This document shows positions 41,064 through 50,114 of a stretch of 64,000 nucleotides of DNA, piece by piece (the first letter of the stretch is position 1; every line of letters begins with the position of its first letter). The position numbers and the translations under genes were made by a program. The notes under the pieces are model-generated. The model made no database searches. It was not told the origin of the DNA and saw nothing but the letters and a program-made list of their open reading frames with translations. Source of the DNA: Burkholderia sp. Nafp2/4-1b (GTDB lineage Bacteria; Pseudomonadota; Gammaproteobacteria; Burkholderiales; Burkholderiaceae); contig NZ_ML058615.1 of NCBI RefSeq assembly GCF_003635165.1, positions 124,001 to 188,000 on the forward strand, written 5' to 3'.

Positions 41064-42655
41064 TGACGATCCCCTTTCTTGCCGAACAGGAGCGCCTCGG
41101 GATGGCGATCCAGATAGTCCGCGAGCCCGTTCAGCGACTGCAACGTGCGGGTCAATTCCTGCATCGCCCCGTGAACGTCCGCTTGCATCGGCGAATCCTG
41201 TCCAAGGGTCGCTTGTGCGGCGTCGAACGTCTTCTGCGCGGATGCCAGCGTGGATCGCGCTTGCGGCACGACTTCCGTGTTGAGCTGACCGAACAGGCGG
41301 TTCGCGCTTTCGAGTGTGCCGTTCAGATTCGTGCCGATCTTGTCGAACGGAACCTGATTGAGCTTCTTGGCGATTTCGGCAATCTGCACTTGCAGTTCAT
41401 CGAGCGTATTCGGCACGGTGGGCAGCTCGATCGGCGTGTTGCGCAGATTGACCGTTGCGTGCGCTGCATGCGGGAACATGTCGAGTGCCACATAAAGCTG
41501 GCCAGTGAGCAGGTTGCCGGTTCGCAATTGGCCGCGCAGCCCCTGCATGACGAGGTGTTGCAGCATGTCGTGACCGCCCTGGCTATTCGGCGCGGGCAGC
41601 GACGTGTTCGAACGGCGGCTGAGCCGGTCGGGGTAGAGCGCCATGGTCACTTCCATGCTGAAATTCTCGGCCTTCTCGTCGTACTCGAGACCGATCTTCG
41701 TTACTTGACCGAGCGTGATGCCGCGCAGATCCACCGGCGCGCCGACCGACAGTCCGCGCAGCGACTGGTTGAAACGCATGGCGACATAGAGCGGTGCGCC
41801 GTCCGGCTCTCGCATGGCGTCGGTTTCGTCCGACGCGAGCCTGAACGTCGCGCCGTCGGCGGCTTGCGGGCTCGCATCTTGTCCCGGCGGCGCTTCGAAG
41901 GCCAGCCCGCCCATGATGACGGTAGCAAGCGATTGGGTGTTGAGCTTGAGCCCGCCGGAGTCGAGACGCAGATCCACGCCGCTCGCGTGCCACCAGCGCG
42001 TGTCGGTCCCCACGTACTTGTCGTACGGCGCCTTGACGAACACGTTGACGATCACGCCCGATCCCTTGGGGTCGAGCGAAAAACCGACGACCTGGCCGAC
42101 TTGAATCCTGCGGTAGAAGATGGGTGCACCGATATCGAGCGAGCCGAGCGAATCTCCTCGCAGCGTGTATTGATGCCCCTGCTGGTCGGCGGTCACGATC
42201 GGGGGATTCTCGAGACCGGTGAAGGCTGTCTTGCGCACGGTCGAGCGGCCGATATCGGCGCCGATATACGCGCCGGACAGCAACGTGCCAAGGCCGGATA
42301 TGCCGCTCGCGCCGACGCGCGGGCGCACCACCCAGAATCGCGATCCGTCGGTGGCGAACTTTCCGGCTTCCTTGTCGAGCTGGACCTTGACGCGGACATG
42401 CCGAAGATCGTCCGACAGCGCGATAGTGCGCACGGTGCCGATCTCGACATCCTTGTATTTGACCTTCGTTTTGCCGGCCTCCAACCCTTCGGCGTTATTG
42501 AAGATCACGGTGATGGTCGGCCCTTCATCGGTGATGGATTTCGCGAGTAGAGCAATACCGATCAGCGCCGAGATCAAGGGAATCAGCCATACCAGAGAAG
42601 GAAGCCAGCGGCTGCGAGGCTTGATCTCCGGATGCGGTAAGTCAGGGATTTGCAT
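41060..42655 (-). CDS. pqiB: PqiB-like MCE-domain membrane protein
   Basis: A 531-residue protein with one N-terminal membrane anchor (SLVWLIPLISALIGIALL) and three MCE domains, each beginning with a stretch such as GLEAGKTKVKYKDVEIGTV, GAPIFYRRIQVGQVVGF and GAPVDLRGITLGQVTKI. The helical C terminus (about 430-520) would form the tube extension. In E. coli PqiB hexamers stack into a syringe across the periplasm that is thought to carry lipids. It lies between pqiA and pqiC. Confidence 0.92.
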   Translation of the reverse strand: MQIPDLPHPEIKPRSRWLPSLVWLIPLISALIGIALLAKSITDEGPTITVIFNNAEGLEAGKTKVKYKDVEIGTVRTIALSDDLRHVRVKVQLDKEAGKFATDGSRFWVVRPRVGASGISGLGTLLSGAYIGADIGRSTVRKTAFTGLENPPIVTADQQGHQYTLRGDSLGSLDIGAPIFYRRIQVGQVVGFSLDPKGSGVIVNVFVKAPYDKYVGTDTRWWHASGVDLRLDSGGLKLNTQSLATVIMGGLAFEAPPGQDASPQAADGATFRLASDETDAMREPDGAPLYVAMRFNQSLRGLSVGAPVDLRGITLGQVTKIGLEYDEKAENFSMEVTMALYPDRLSRRSNTSLPAPNSQGGHDMLQHLVMQGLRGQLRTGNLLTGQLYVALDMFPHAAHATVNLRNTPIELPTVPNTLDELQVQIAEIAKKLNQVPFDKIGTNLNGTLESANRLFGQLNTEVVPQARSTLASAQKTFDAAQATLGQDSPMQADVHGAMQELTRTLQSLNGLADYLDRHPEALLFGKKGDRQ

Positions 42656-42706
42656 CGCAGAAAGGAATCGAATGAAGGGTTGTGGAAGCCGGACGGTACG
42701 CGGCGA

Positions 42707-44074
42707 TTACGATCGTGCGGAAGAACGTGCCGGCCGGTGCCGGACGTTGTCCCAGATCAGGCGCGGATCGAACTCGTTCGCCGCGAGCATGGTCAGCACC
42801 ACGACCGAACCGAAGGCCAATGCTCCCGGGCCCGCGGTGATCTGCGCCAGCGATCCGAAATGCACGAGTGCCACGGTGAGCGACACGACGAATACGTCGA
42901 GCATCGACCAGCGCCCGACGCGCTCCACCATGCGGTAGAGCCTGGCGCGCTCGAGCGGCTGCCAATCGGAGCCGCGCCAGGCGGTGACGGTTTGCAGCGT
43001 GAGAATGGCGAGCTTGAGCATCGGCACCATGACGCTGGCGACGAACACGACGACCGCGAGCGGCCAATCGCCCGAGCGCCAGAAGTAAGCGATGCCGCCA
43101 AGAATCGTGTCGTCCTCGGCGCGTCCAAGCGACGAGGTATGCATGATCGGCAGCAGATTCGCCGGGATATAAAGCAACGCAGCGGCAAGCAGCAGCCCGA
43201 AAGTCCGCGTGATGCTTGCGGGGCGCCGCTCGTGCAGCGGCGAGCGGCACCGGACGCAGTGTGAATCGACTACTTGCGCGCTGCGCGAGTGAACGAGACC
43301 GCAGCAGTGACAGGCGATGAACCCGGCGTGCCTGGCGGTGACGGGGGCCGGTGCCGACTCGACAGCCGACTCGACAGCCGATTCAACGGCCGGCGCAGCA
43401 TCTCCATGCATGTCACGCTGCTTGTTGCGTCGCCGCGCCGGCGCGGCGGGAGCGCCACCCCGATTCATGACCTCGTCGCGAATCTCCCATAGCATGCAGG
43501 GGTCGAAAGCGGCGATCACGCAAAACATCAGCGTCAACGCGCCGAACGCGAACAGCGATGTTCCCGGGATGACTCGCGCGAGACTCACCATCTTCACGAT
43601 CGTAATCAGCACCCCGAGCATGAAAACCTCGGTCATGCCCCACGGACGCACGAATTGAACGACGCGCAGGACAGCGTCGAAAGCGCGCGGCACACGGCCC
43701 GTACGCAGAGGCAGCAACAGATAGAGCAGGGCGACGAGTTCGAACGACGGGAACAACATCGTTGTGCTAAATACCATAGCTGAAACGATATGCATCTGGC
43801 CTTTCCATAGCGCCTCGACGGCTTCAAACAGCGTGGCGTGCGACGTCAGGCCATTGGATTCCAGCGCGAGTACCGGGAACGCCTGCGCGATCAAGAACGT
43901 GATCAGTGCGGCGACCGTGACTGCACAAGCCTTCTCGAGCGTCAGGCCGGCGTGACGCACCCCTTTCATGCTTGCGCCGCAAGAAGAGCAGTGCGCAACC
44001 AGACCGCGCAGACGCGGCGGTTTGCGAAAGAGCGAGTCGCACTCGTGACAGGCAATCAGATCTCGATGTTCCAT
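42707..44074 (-). CDS. pqiA: PqiA-like inner-membrane protein
   Basis: A 455-residue protein with two homologous halves. Each half starts with a cysteine pair motif (CHECDSLF with CSSCG, and CHCCGLVH with CVRCRS), followed by four hydrophobic segments. PqiA is the inner-membrane partner of PqiB. The ATG at 44074 (MEHRDLIACHECD) is chosen; the frame continues 18 codons upstream. A Val-Glu-Ser-Ala repeat lies in the linker between the halves. It follows the efflux outer-membrane gene by 105 bp on the same strand. Confidence 0.9.
   Translation of the reverse strand: MEHRDLIACHECDSLFRKPPRLRGLVAHCSSCGASMKGVRHAGLTLEKACAVTVAALITFLIAQAFPVLALESNGLTSHATLFEAVEALWKGQMHIVSAMVFSTTMLFPSFELVALLYLLLPLRTGRVPRAFDAVLRVVQFVRPWGMTEVFMLGVLITIVKMVSLARVIPGTSLFAFGALTLMFCVIAAFDPCMLWEIRDEVMNRGGAPAAPARRRNKQRDMHGDAAPAVESAVESAVESAPAPVTARHAGFIACHCCGLVHSRSAQVVDSHCVRCRSPLHERRPASITRTFGLLLAAALLYIPANLLPIMHTSSLGRAEDDTILGGIAYFWRSGDWPLAVVVFVASVMVPMLKLAILTLQTVTAWRGSDWQPLERARLYRMVERVGRWSMLDVFVVSLTVALVHFGSLAQITAGPGALAFGSVVVLTMLAANEFDPRLIWDNVRHRPARSSARS
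43353..43388. repeat. 12-bp tandem repeat in the pqiA linker
   Basis: Two exact copies of GCCGACTCGACA (43353-43364, 43365-43376) and one diverged copy (GCCGATTCAACG, 43377-43388) encode the VESA VESA VESA linker between the two PqiA halves. The unit is a multiple of three, so changes in copy number keep the frame. Confidence 0.85.
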
Positions 44075-44179
44075 ATGGAAGAAAACAGAACGGACGAACT
44101 TGGACGACCGATCGTGGCGGGGCGGCACGCTTCTCGCGTGCCGGCCCGCCCGATCGCAAATGCACCGAACGAGCGCGAC

Positions 44180-45643
44180 TCAATCGCGCGACGCCGACTT
44201 CCCTGGCTCGGGCGGCAATTCGCCCATCGCTTGAAACAGTGCGGCGGTATCGCCGAGCCGCTGGCTCTGCGCGCGGACCGCGTCGAGCTGTGCCGTCAGG
44301 AACTGCTGTTCGCTCGCTTGAGCCGCCGATACCGGCAAGGACCCGAGTCGATAACGCGACGTCGTTTCGTCGAACAGTTCATGCGCCGAGCGCGCCTCGA
44401 TTTCGGTCGATGCGAGCGTCTGCGCGTCGTTGTCGAGCGCGGCGAGCGAATCGGCGACATTCTCGAACGCGGACAGGACCGTCGACTTGTAGTGCAGCAC
44501 CGCTGCCTCATACGTCTCCTTCGTCGCACGCCGATGCGCGAGCAACGCGCCGCCATGGAAGATCGGTTGCGCAGCGCTTGCACCGATCGCCCAGATGCCG
44601 CCGGCGCCGGTGAACAGGGCCGGCCAACTGAAGCCGGCGCGGCCCATCGAGGCCGTCAGCGACAGGCTCGGGAAAAGCTGCGCCGTCGCTTGGCCGACAT
44701 CGGCCGCGGCCGCTTGTAAAGCGGCTTCGGCGGCCTGAATATCCGGACGCGAGCGCAGCAACTGCGCCGGCACGGCGACCGGTACGTGCTCGGGCAGCGC
44801 AAGGCTGTCCAGATCGGGGACGACAGGCGCCGCATCCGGCGTTCGACCCAACAGCACTGCCAGCGCGTGGACGGTGCTCGCGCGCTGCTGTCGCAGCGGC
44901 GGCAGGGTCGCGGCGAGTGCGCCGGCCTGCCGCGCGGAGGCCAGTGCCTGCGCATGCGAGATCGAGCCGAGCGCTTGACGCTGCGCATCGTCGCGCGACG
45001 TATCTCCGGCGAGCGTCACGAGACGTTCGGTGAGCGCGATCTGACGATCGAGCGCCGCGACATGGATGGCGGCGCCGACGATATTCGCGGCGAGCGCGCG
45101 GCGCGCCGCCTCCAGTTCATACGCCTGCACGTCGACGCGCGCCGCGCTGGCCTTGTTCCCGTAGCGAGTGGCGCCGAACAGATCGAAGTTGTACTGCGCC
45201 TGCAACTGACCGACGAAGACGTTGTAGCGTTCGGTGCTTGGACCGATGCCGGGGACGACGGGCGAACGCGTACGCTCGACCTGCGCGCCAGCGTCGACCG
45301 ACGGCAACGTCGACGCACCGATCTGGGCCCGCAGTTCCTGCTGCGCGGCATTGAGCGAGCGCTGCGTGGCGGCGAGCGTCGGGTTGTTGCGCAGCCCTTC
45401 CTCGACGAGCGCATCGAGTGCGTCGGAGCGGTACAGCTTCCACCATTGCGGGCCTGGCGTTGCGCCGACATCGAAATGCTGCGCTGTACCGCCTGCCGCG
45501 ACGGTCTGCTGAGGTTGCGACTGCGCCCCATAATGCGCGGGCGACGGCATCGCGGGCGGCGTACCGCTCGGGCCCAACGAACAGGCGCTCGTTGCAAGTG
45601 CCGCGAACACGGCGATAACGGATGTCTTGATGGCAAGTTGCAT
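44180..45643 (-). CDS. Outer-membrane efflux lipoprotein (NodT/OprM family)
   Basis: A 487-residue TolC-like channel. The signal ends in a lipobox (ALATSACSLG), and the two outer-membrane-efflux repeats follow with typical FDLFGATRYGNKASAARVD and the second-half RSRPDIQAAEAALQAA. It is the export duct of the RND pump encoded directly upstream (two-base gap). Its gene is followed by pqiA rather than by the end of the operon, which is unusual. Confidence 0.92.
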   Translation of the reverse strand: MQLAIKTSVIAVFAALATSACSLGPSGTPPAMPSPAHYGAQSQPQQTVAAGGTAQHFDVGATPGPQWWKLYRSDALDALVEEGLRNNPTLAATQRSLNAAQQELRAQIGASTLPSVDAGAQVERTRSPVVPGIGPSTERYNVFVGQLQAQYNFDLFGATRYGNKASAARVDVQAYELEAARRALAANIVGAAIHVAALDRQIALTERLVTLAGDTSRDDAQRQALGSISHAQALASARQAGALAATLPPLRQQRASTVHALAVLLGRTPDAAPVVPDLDSLALPEHVPVAVPAQLLRSRPDIQAAEAALQAAAADVGQATAQLFPSLSLTASMGRAGFSWPALFTGAGGIWAIGASAAQPIFHGGALLAHRRATKETYEAAVLHYKSTVLSAFENVADSLAALDNDAQTLASTEIEARSAHELFDETTSRYRLGSLPVSAAQASEQQFLTAQLDAVRAQSQRLGDTAALFQAMGELPPEPGKSASRD

Positions 45644-45645
45644 GA

Positions 45646-48600
45646 TCAGATCTCCGCGTGTTCGACGACGGGCTGCTGCAGTGCGCGCTCGTCGCGCCGA
45701 ACACGGAAGGAAGTCGCATAAAGGGCCGGCAGGAAGAACAGCGTGAGTACGGTCGCAATCGTGATGCCGCCCATGAGCGAGGTCGCCATCGGGCCGAAGA
45801 AGCCCGAACGAAGGAGCGGAATCAACGCCAGCACCGCGGCGGCGGCCGTGAGCATGATCGGACGGAAGCGCCTGACGGTCGCGCCGACGATGGCATCGAA
45901 ACGCGGCTGGCCGGCCGCGATGTCCTGCTCGATCTGATCGACGAGGATCACCGAATTGCGCATGATGATGCCGAACATCGCGATCACGCCGAGCATGGCG
46001 ACGAACCCGAACGGTTCGCCGAGCAGCAGCAGCGCACCGACGACGCCGATCAAGCCGAGCGGTGCGGTCAGCACGACGATGAACGTGCGCGAGAAGCTCT
46101 GCAGCTGGATCATGAGCAGGGTCAGCACCGCGATGATGAGGATCGGCATTTCGGCATTGATCGACGTCTGGCCCTTCATGCTTTCCTCGACCGAGCCGCC
46201 CACCACGATCCGATAGCCGATCGGCAGTTGCGCGCGAAGCTCGCTCAGTTGCCGGTCGACGTCGTGCGTGACGTCGATACCTTGCGCGTCGCCGCGAATG
46301 TCGGCTTGCACCTTGATGGTCGGCTGCCGATCGCGTTCCCAGATCACGCCGTATTCGAGCGCCGTGCGCACATGGCCGAGCGTGCCGAGCGGCACGGGGC
46401 CGCTGGGTGTCGGAACGGCGAGGCTCGCGAGTTGCGACGGATCGACGCGCTCGCTCTTGGGTGCGCGCAGATCGACGTCGATCAGCTTGTCGCGCTCGCG
46501 GTACTGCGTGACCGTGTAGCCGGAAAGCGTCATCGCGAGGAAGTTCGACACGTCCTGCGAGGTCACACCGAGTTGACGAGCGCGGTTCTGGTCGATCTGG
46601 AACGACAGCGAGCGCTCTTGAGGCTCATCCCAGTCGAACTGCACATTGCGCGTGCGTGCGTCGGCCCGCACCTTGTCCGCCACCTTTTGTGCGATATCGT
46701 GCACCGTCGCGATGTTGTCGCCGCTCACGCGGAATTGAATCGGATAGCCGACGGGCGGCCCGTTCTCGAGTCGCGCCACACGCGTTCGTACGCCGGGGAA
46801 TTGCTTCTCGAGCGTGGCGTCGAGCCATTTCATGAGCTTTTCGCGTTCCTCGACGTCCTTTGCCGTGATGACGAATTGCGCGAAGTTCGGCTGCTGCAAC
46901 TGCTGGTCGAGCGGCAGATAGAAGCGGGGCGCGCCGGTGCCGACGAAGTCGACGACGCGATCGATTTCGCGGCGGCCGTGCAGGGTCTGCTCGAGGCGCT
47001 GCGCTTCACGCAGCGTCGCGGCGAATGAAGCGCCTTCGGGCAGGCGCATGTCGACCAGCAACTCGGGGCGCTCGGAGTTCGGGAAGAACTGCTTCGGCAC
47101 GCGAGTGAAGGCCGCCATGGCGACGGCGAATGCGATCGCCGTTGCGCCCAGCACCAGCCAACGGTGCTCGATGCACCAGGCCACCCAGCCGCCCATGCGG
47201 CGATAGAAACCCGTGTTGTAGATATCGTCGCCGTGGCCGTGGCCACCGTGCTCGCCGGCCTTGCGTTCCGGCAGCAGGTGATAACCGAGCAGCGGAACGA
47301 GCACGACGGCGGCGAACCACGAAACGATGAGCGCGATCGCCGACACTTCGAAGATCGAGCGCGTGTATTCACCGGTGCTCGACTTGGCGAGCGCGATCGG
47401 CAGGAAGCCCGATACGGTGACGAGCGTACCCGTCAACATCGGAAAGGCCGTGCTCGTATACGCGAAGGCCGCCGAGCGCGTGCGGCTCCAGCCTTGCTCG
47501 AGTTTCACGGCCATCATCTCGACGGCGATGATGGCGTCGTCCACGAGCAACCCCAGCGCGAGCACGAGGGTGCCGAGCGAGACCTTGTTCAGGCCGATGC
47601 CGAACAGATACATGCACAGCGACGTCACGGCGAGCACGATCGGGATCGAGATCACGACGACCATGCCGGTGCGCAGGCCCAGCGAGACGAGGCTGACCAC
47701 CAGCACGATCGCGACGGCCTCGGCCACGGCCTCGACGAAATCGTCGACCGAATGCTTGACGGTGTCGGGCATGCTCGAGATCTGGACGAGCTTGAGCCCC
47801 GCGGGCAGGCGTGCCTGCAATTCGGCGCGCTCGCTGTCGAGCGCCTTGCCCAGGCGGATCACGTCGCCGCCGGTCTGCATCGTGACGCCGATCCCGAGCA
47901 CGGCATGGCCGTTCGTGCGCATCTGCGTGACGGGCGGATCGTCATAGCCGCGGTGGATCTTTGCGACGTCGCCGAGGCGGAACGTACGGTGATTCACCGA
48001 AATCAGCATGTCTTCGAGCGCATGCACGTCCTTGAACGCACCGCTGGCGCGCACGAATACGCGGTCGTCGGACGTGGTGAACGTGCCGACCGGCGCCACG
48101 GCGTTCTGCGCATCGATGGCGTGAGCGAGTTCCGCGGGCGTGATCGCGAGCTTCGTCAACTGCGTGTTCGAAATTTCGATGAAGATGTGCTGGCCGGGGT
48201 CGCCAAAGTAATCGACCTTCGCGACGCCCGGCACGCGCAGGAGCACCGTGCGCAACTGGTCCGCATAGTCGTGCAGCTGCGCGGCCGAAAAGCCGTCGCC
48301 TTCAAGCGCATAGATGTTCGTATAGACGTCGCCGAACTCGTCGTTGAAGAACGGGCCGACGATGCCTTGCGGCAGCGTTGCGCGGATGTCGCCGACCTTC
48401 TTGCGCACCTGATACCAGGTTTCAGGCACTTCCTTGACGGGTGCCGAGTCCTTCATCGCAAAGAAGATCATCGACTCGCCGGGGCGCGAATAGCTCTTGA
48501 TGTTGTCGACGTAGGGCGCGGCCTGAAGCTGGCGCGCGATGCGATCGGTGACCTGCTCCTGCACTTCACGTGCGCTCGCGCCCGGCCAGTACGTCTGAAT

Positions 48601-48819
48601 GACCATCGTCCGGAACGTGAACGGCGGATCTTCGGATTGCGAAAGATGGGTGTAGCCGATGACGCCGAACAGCGTCATCAGACCGATCAGGTAAATGACG
48701 AGCTGCTGATGACTCAGCGCCCATTCGGAAAGATTGAAGCCGCCTTTGCCTTTGCTTTCGGCCTGCGGAGCGGCGGCGGGCGTCGTGTCGCCGGCCTTTT
48801 CGTGATCGACGATGCTCAT
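45646..48819 (-). CDS. RND multidrug efflux permease (inner-membrane pump)
   Basis: A 1057-residue RND permease with 12 membrane segments. The first is WALSHQQLVIYLIGLMTLFG, and the proton-relay aspartates lie in LALGLLVDDAIIAVEM. The periplasmic porter sequences are YWPGASAREVQEQVTDRI and VPGVAKVDYFGDPGQ. A histidine/glycine-rich loop (GEHGGHGHGDD) precedes segment 7. It belongs to a branch between hydrophobic-drug and less-studied RND pumps, and the substrate is unknown. Its start overlaps the adaptor stop by four bases. Confidence 0.93.
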   Translation of the reverse strand: MSIVDHEKAGDTTPAAAPQAESKGKGGFNLSEWALSHQQLVIYLIGLMTLFGVIGYTHLSQSEDPPFTFRTMVIQTYWPGASAREVQEQVTDRIARQLQAAPYVDNIKSYSRPGESMIFFAMKDSAPVKEVPETWYQVRKKVGDIRATLPQGIVGPFFNDEFGDVYTNIYALEGDGFSAAQLHDYADQLRTVLLRVPGVAKVDYFGDPGQHIFIEISNTQLTKLAITPAELAHAIDAQNAVAPVGTFTTSDDRVFVRASGAFKDVHALEDMLISVNHRTFRLGDVAKIHRGYDDPPVTQMRTNGHAVLGIGVTMQTGGDVIRLGKALDSERAELQARLPAGLKLVQISSMPDTVKHSVDDFVEAVAEAVAIVLVVSLVSLGLRTGMVVVISIPIVLAVTSLCMYLFGIGLNKVSLGTLVLALGLLVDDAIIAVEMMAVKLEQGWSRTRSAAFAYTSTAFPMLTGTLVTVSGFLPIALAKSSTGEYTRSIFEVSAIALIVSWFAAVVLVPLLGYHLLPERKAGEHGGHGHGDDIYNTGFYRRMGGWVAWCIEHRWLVLGATAIAFAVAMAAFTRVPKQFFPNSERPELLVDMRLPEGASFAATLREAQRLEQTLHGRREIDRVVDFVGTGAPRFYLPLDQQLQQPNFAQFVITAKDVEEREKLMKWLDATLEKQFPGVRTRVARLENGPPVGYPIQFRVSGDNIATVHDIAQKVADKVRADARTRNVQFDWDEPQERSLSFQIDQNRARQLGVTSQDVSNFLAMTLSGYTVTQYRERDKLIDVDLRAPKSERVDPSQLASLAVPTPSGPVPLGTLGHVRTALEYGVIWERDRQPTIKVQADIRGDAQGIDVTHDVDRQLSELRAQLPIGYRIVVGGSVEESMKGQTSINAEMPILIIAVLTLLMIQLQSFSRTFIVVLTAPLGLIGVVGALLLLGEPFGFVAMLGVIAMFGIIMRNSVILVDQIEQDIAAGQPRFDAIVGATVRRFRPIMLTAAAAVLALIPLLRSGFFGPMATSLMGGITIATVLTLFFLPALYATSFRVRRDERALQQPVVEHAEI

Positions 48820-49976
48820 GATGCGAAGTCCTCGGGATGCAACGGGGCGACGACTTGCACATGCTCGCCGGCGCTCACGGTATGGACACCCTGCACGACG
48901 ACGCGGTCACCGTCGTGCAGGCCGGTGGCGACTTCAACCATTCGCTCGCCGTAGTTCGTGACGGTGACGGGACGCAGCACGAGCTTGTCGGTGCCCGGTT
49001 GAACGACCCAGACGGCGGGCTTGTCGCCATCGTGAAAGAGCGCCGTGGCCGGCAGCGCGAAGGGGGAAGCGCCGTTGTTCGCGTGGGCGATATCGAATTG
49101 CACCTGAGCCGTCATGCCGAGCCGGACCTCGGGAGTCGGCGCAATGAGCGTCAGCTTGACGCGCCAGGTGCGGCTTTGCTGATCGGCGGTTGGCGCGACC
49201 TCGCGCACGCGTGCTTCGAAGGTCTTGCCGGGCACAGCCGACAGCGTGACCTTCGCCGACTTGCCGACGGTGAGCGAATTCAGTGCGCTCTCGGGGGCGT
49301 CGCATGCGATATCGATATCGCCGCTCCAGTCGAGGTGATAGACGGCCTGCCCTTGCTCGACGTTCTGGCCCGTATCGGCGTCCTCGGACTTGATCACGCC
49401 GTCGTGGTCCGCGACCAAAGTCGTATAGCGCAGGTGGTCTTCGGCCAGGCCCATCTGAGCCAACGCCGAATCGCGCTGCGCGAGCGCCGTTGCATAGGCG
49501 TTCTGCGTTTGCTCCAGCTGCGCCGGGGCAATCAGGTTGGCCTGCGCCTGCGCTTGGTCCCGAGCGAGTTGCTGCTTCTGATAGGCGAGCTGGTGCGTTG
49601 CCGCATCGAGCTGAGCGCGTGCGTTCGCCACATTGTTGCGCAGGTCGGTGGGGTCGAGCAGCGCGAGCACTTGCCCGGCTTTCACCGTATCGCCCAGGTG
49701 GACGCGGCGCTCGGCAATCTTGCCGCCGACGCGAAACGAAAGCGTCGTCGCGTAGCGCGCGTCGACCTGGGCCGGCAATGAGGTGGCGTCCGGCGCACCG
49801 TCGGCATGCACGGCGAGCGCGACGACGGGCTTCACCTCGGGCGCGACCGGTTCGCGCGAATGACAAGCCGCGAGCAGGACCGCGCCGCAAACGACGAGAC
49901 AAAGGCCGGCCCGACGGGGCAGCGCAGTGGAAGACGGGCGCGAGGACGGCCGCGTTTCAAGACCTGGGAGTTTCAC
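48816..49976 (-). CDS. RND periplasmic adaptor (membrane fusion) lipoprotein
   Basis: A 386-residue adaptor. The signal and lipobox (LCLVVCGAVLLAACHS) are followed by a lipoyl/barrel-sandwich half (ARYATTLSFRVGGKI), an alpha-helical hairpin (LDAATHQLAYQKQQLARDQAQ and following), the second lipoyl half (VADHDGVIKSEDADTGQNVEQG) and beta-barrel domains. The GTG at 49976 with GGA seven bases upstream gives a compact lipoprotein signal; the frame extends 24 codons further, into the presumed operator region. It is the first gene of a six-gene unit ending in pqiC and is divergent from a TetR gene. Confidence 0.9.
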   Translation of the reverse strand: MKLPGLETRPSSRPSSTALPRRAGLCLVVCGAVLLAACHSREPVAPEVKPVVALAVHADGAPDATSLPAQVDARYATTLSFRVGGKIAERRVHLGDTVKAGQVLALLDPTDLRNNVANARAQLDAATHQLAYQKQQLARDQAQAQANLIAPAQLEQTQNAYATALAQRDSALAQMGLAEDHLRYTTLVADHDGVIKSEDADTGQNVEQGQAVYHLDWSGDIDIACDAPESALNSLTVGKSAKVTLSAVPGKTFEARVREVAPTADQQSRTWRVKLTLIAPTPEVRLGMTAQVQFDIAHANNGASPFALPATALFHDGDKPAVWVVQPGTDKLVLRPVTVTNYGERMVEVATGLHDGDRVVVQGVHTVSAGEHVQVVAPLHPEDFAS

Positions 49977-50086
49977 GATGTTTCCAAAGCAAGGGTTAGC
50001 AACAGGAAAGGCGACCAGTCTTTCGTCAGGGTTTTTACCGATAAGCACCGATCGATGGTGACATTAAAGTCGAAGATGATAGAATT

Positions 50087-50098
50087 GTCAATTATGAC
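50087..50098. promoter_or_regulatory. Candidate TetR operator in the adaptor/TetR divergent region
   Basis: GTCA-ATTA-TGAC lies 17 bp before the TetR ATG at 50115 and 110 bp before the adaptor start. Its core TCAATTATGA is eight of ten identical to TCAATAGTGA before the paralogous TetR gene. The surrounding 138-bp gap is AT-rich and must hold promoters for both directions. Confidence 0.4.
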
Positions 50099-50114
50099 TT
50101 TTGGGTCCGAAACG

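Noticed and set aside
47164..48954. A 596-codon plus-strand frame opposite the RND permease
   Set aside because: No domains, and shadow composition (His, Arg, Asp and Glu rich). The permease on the minus strand is unambiguous.
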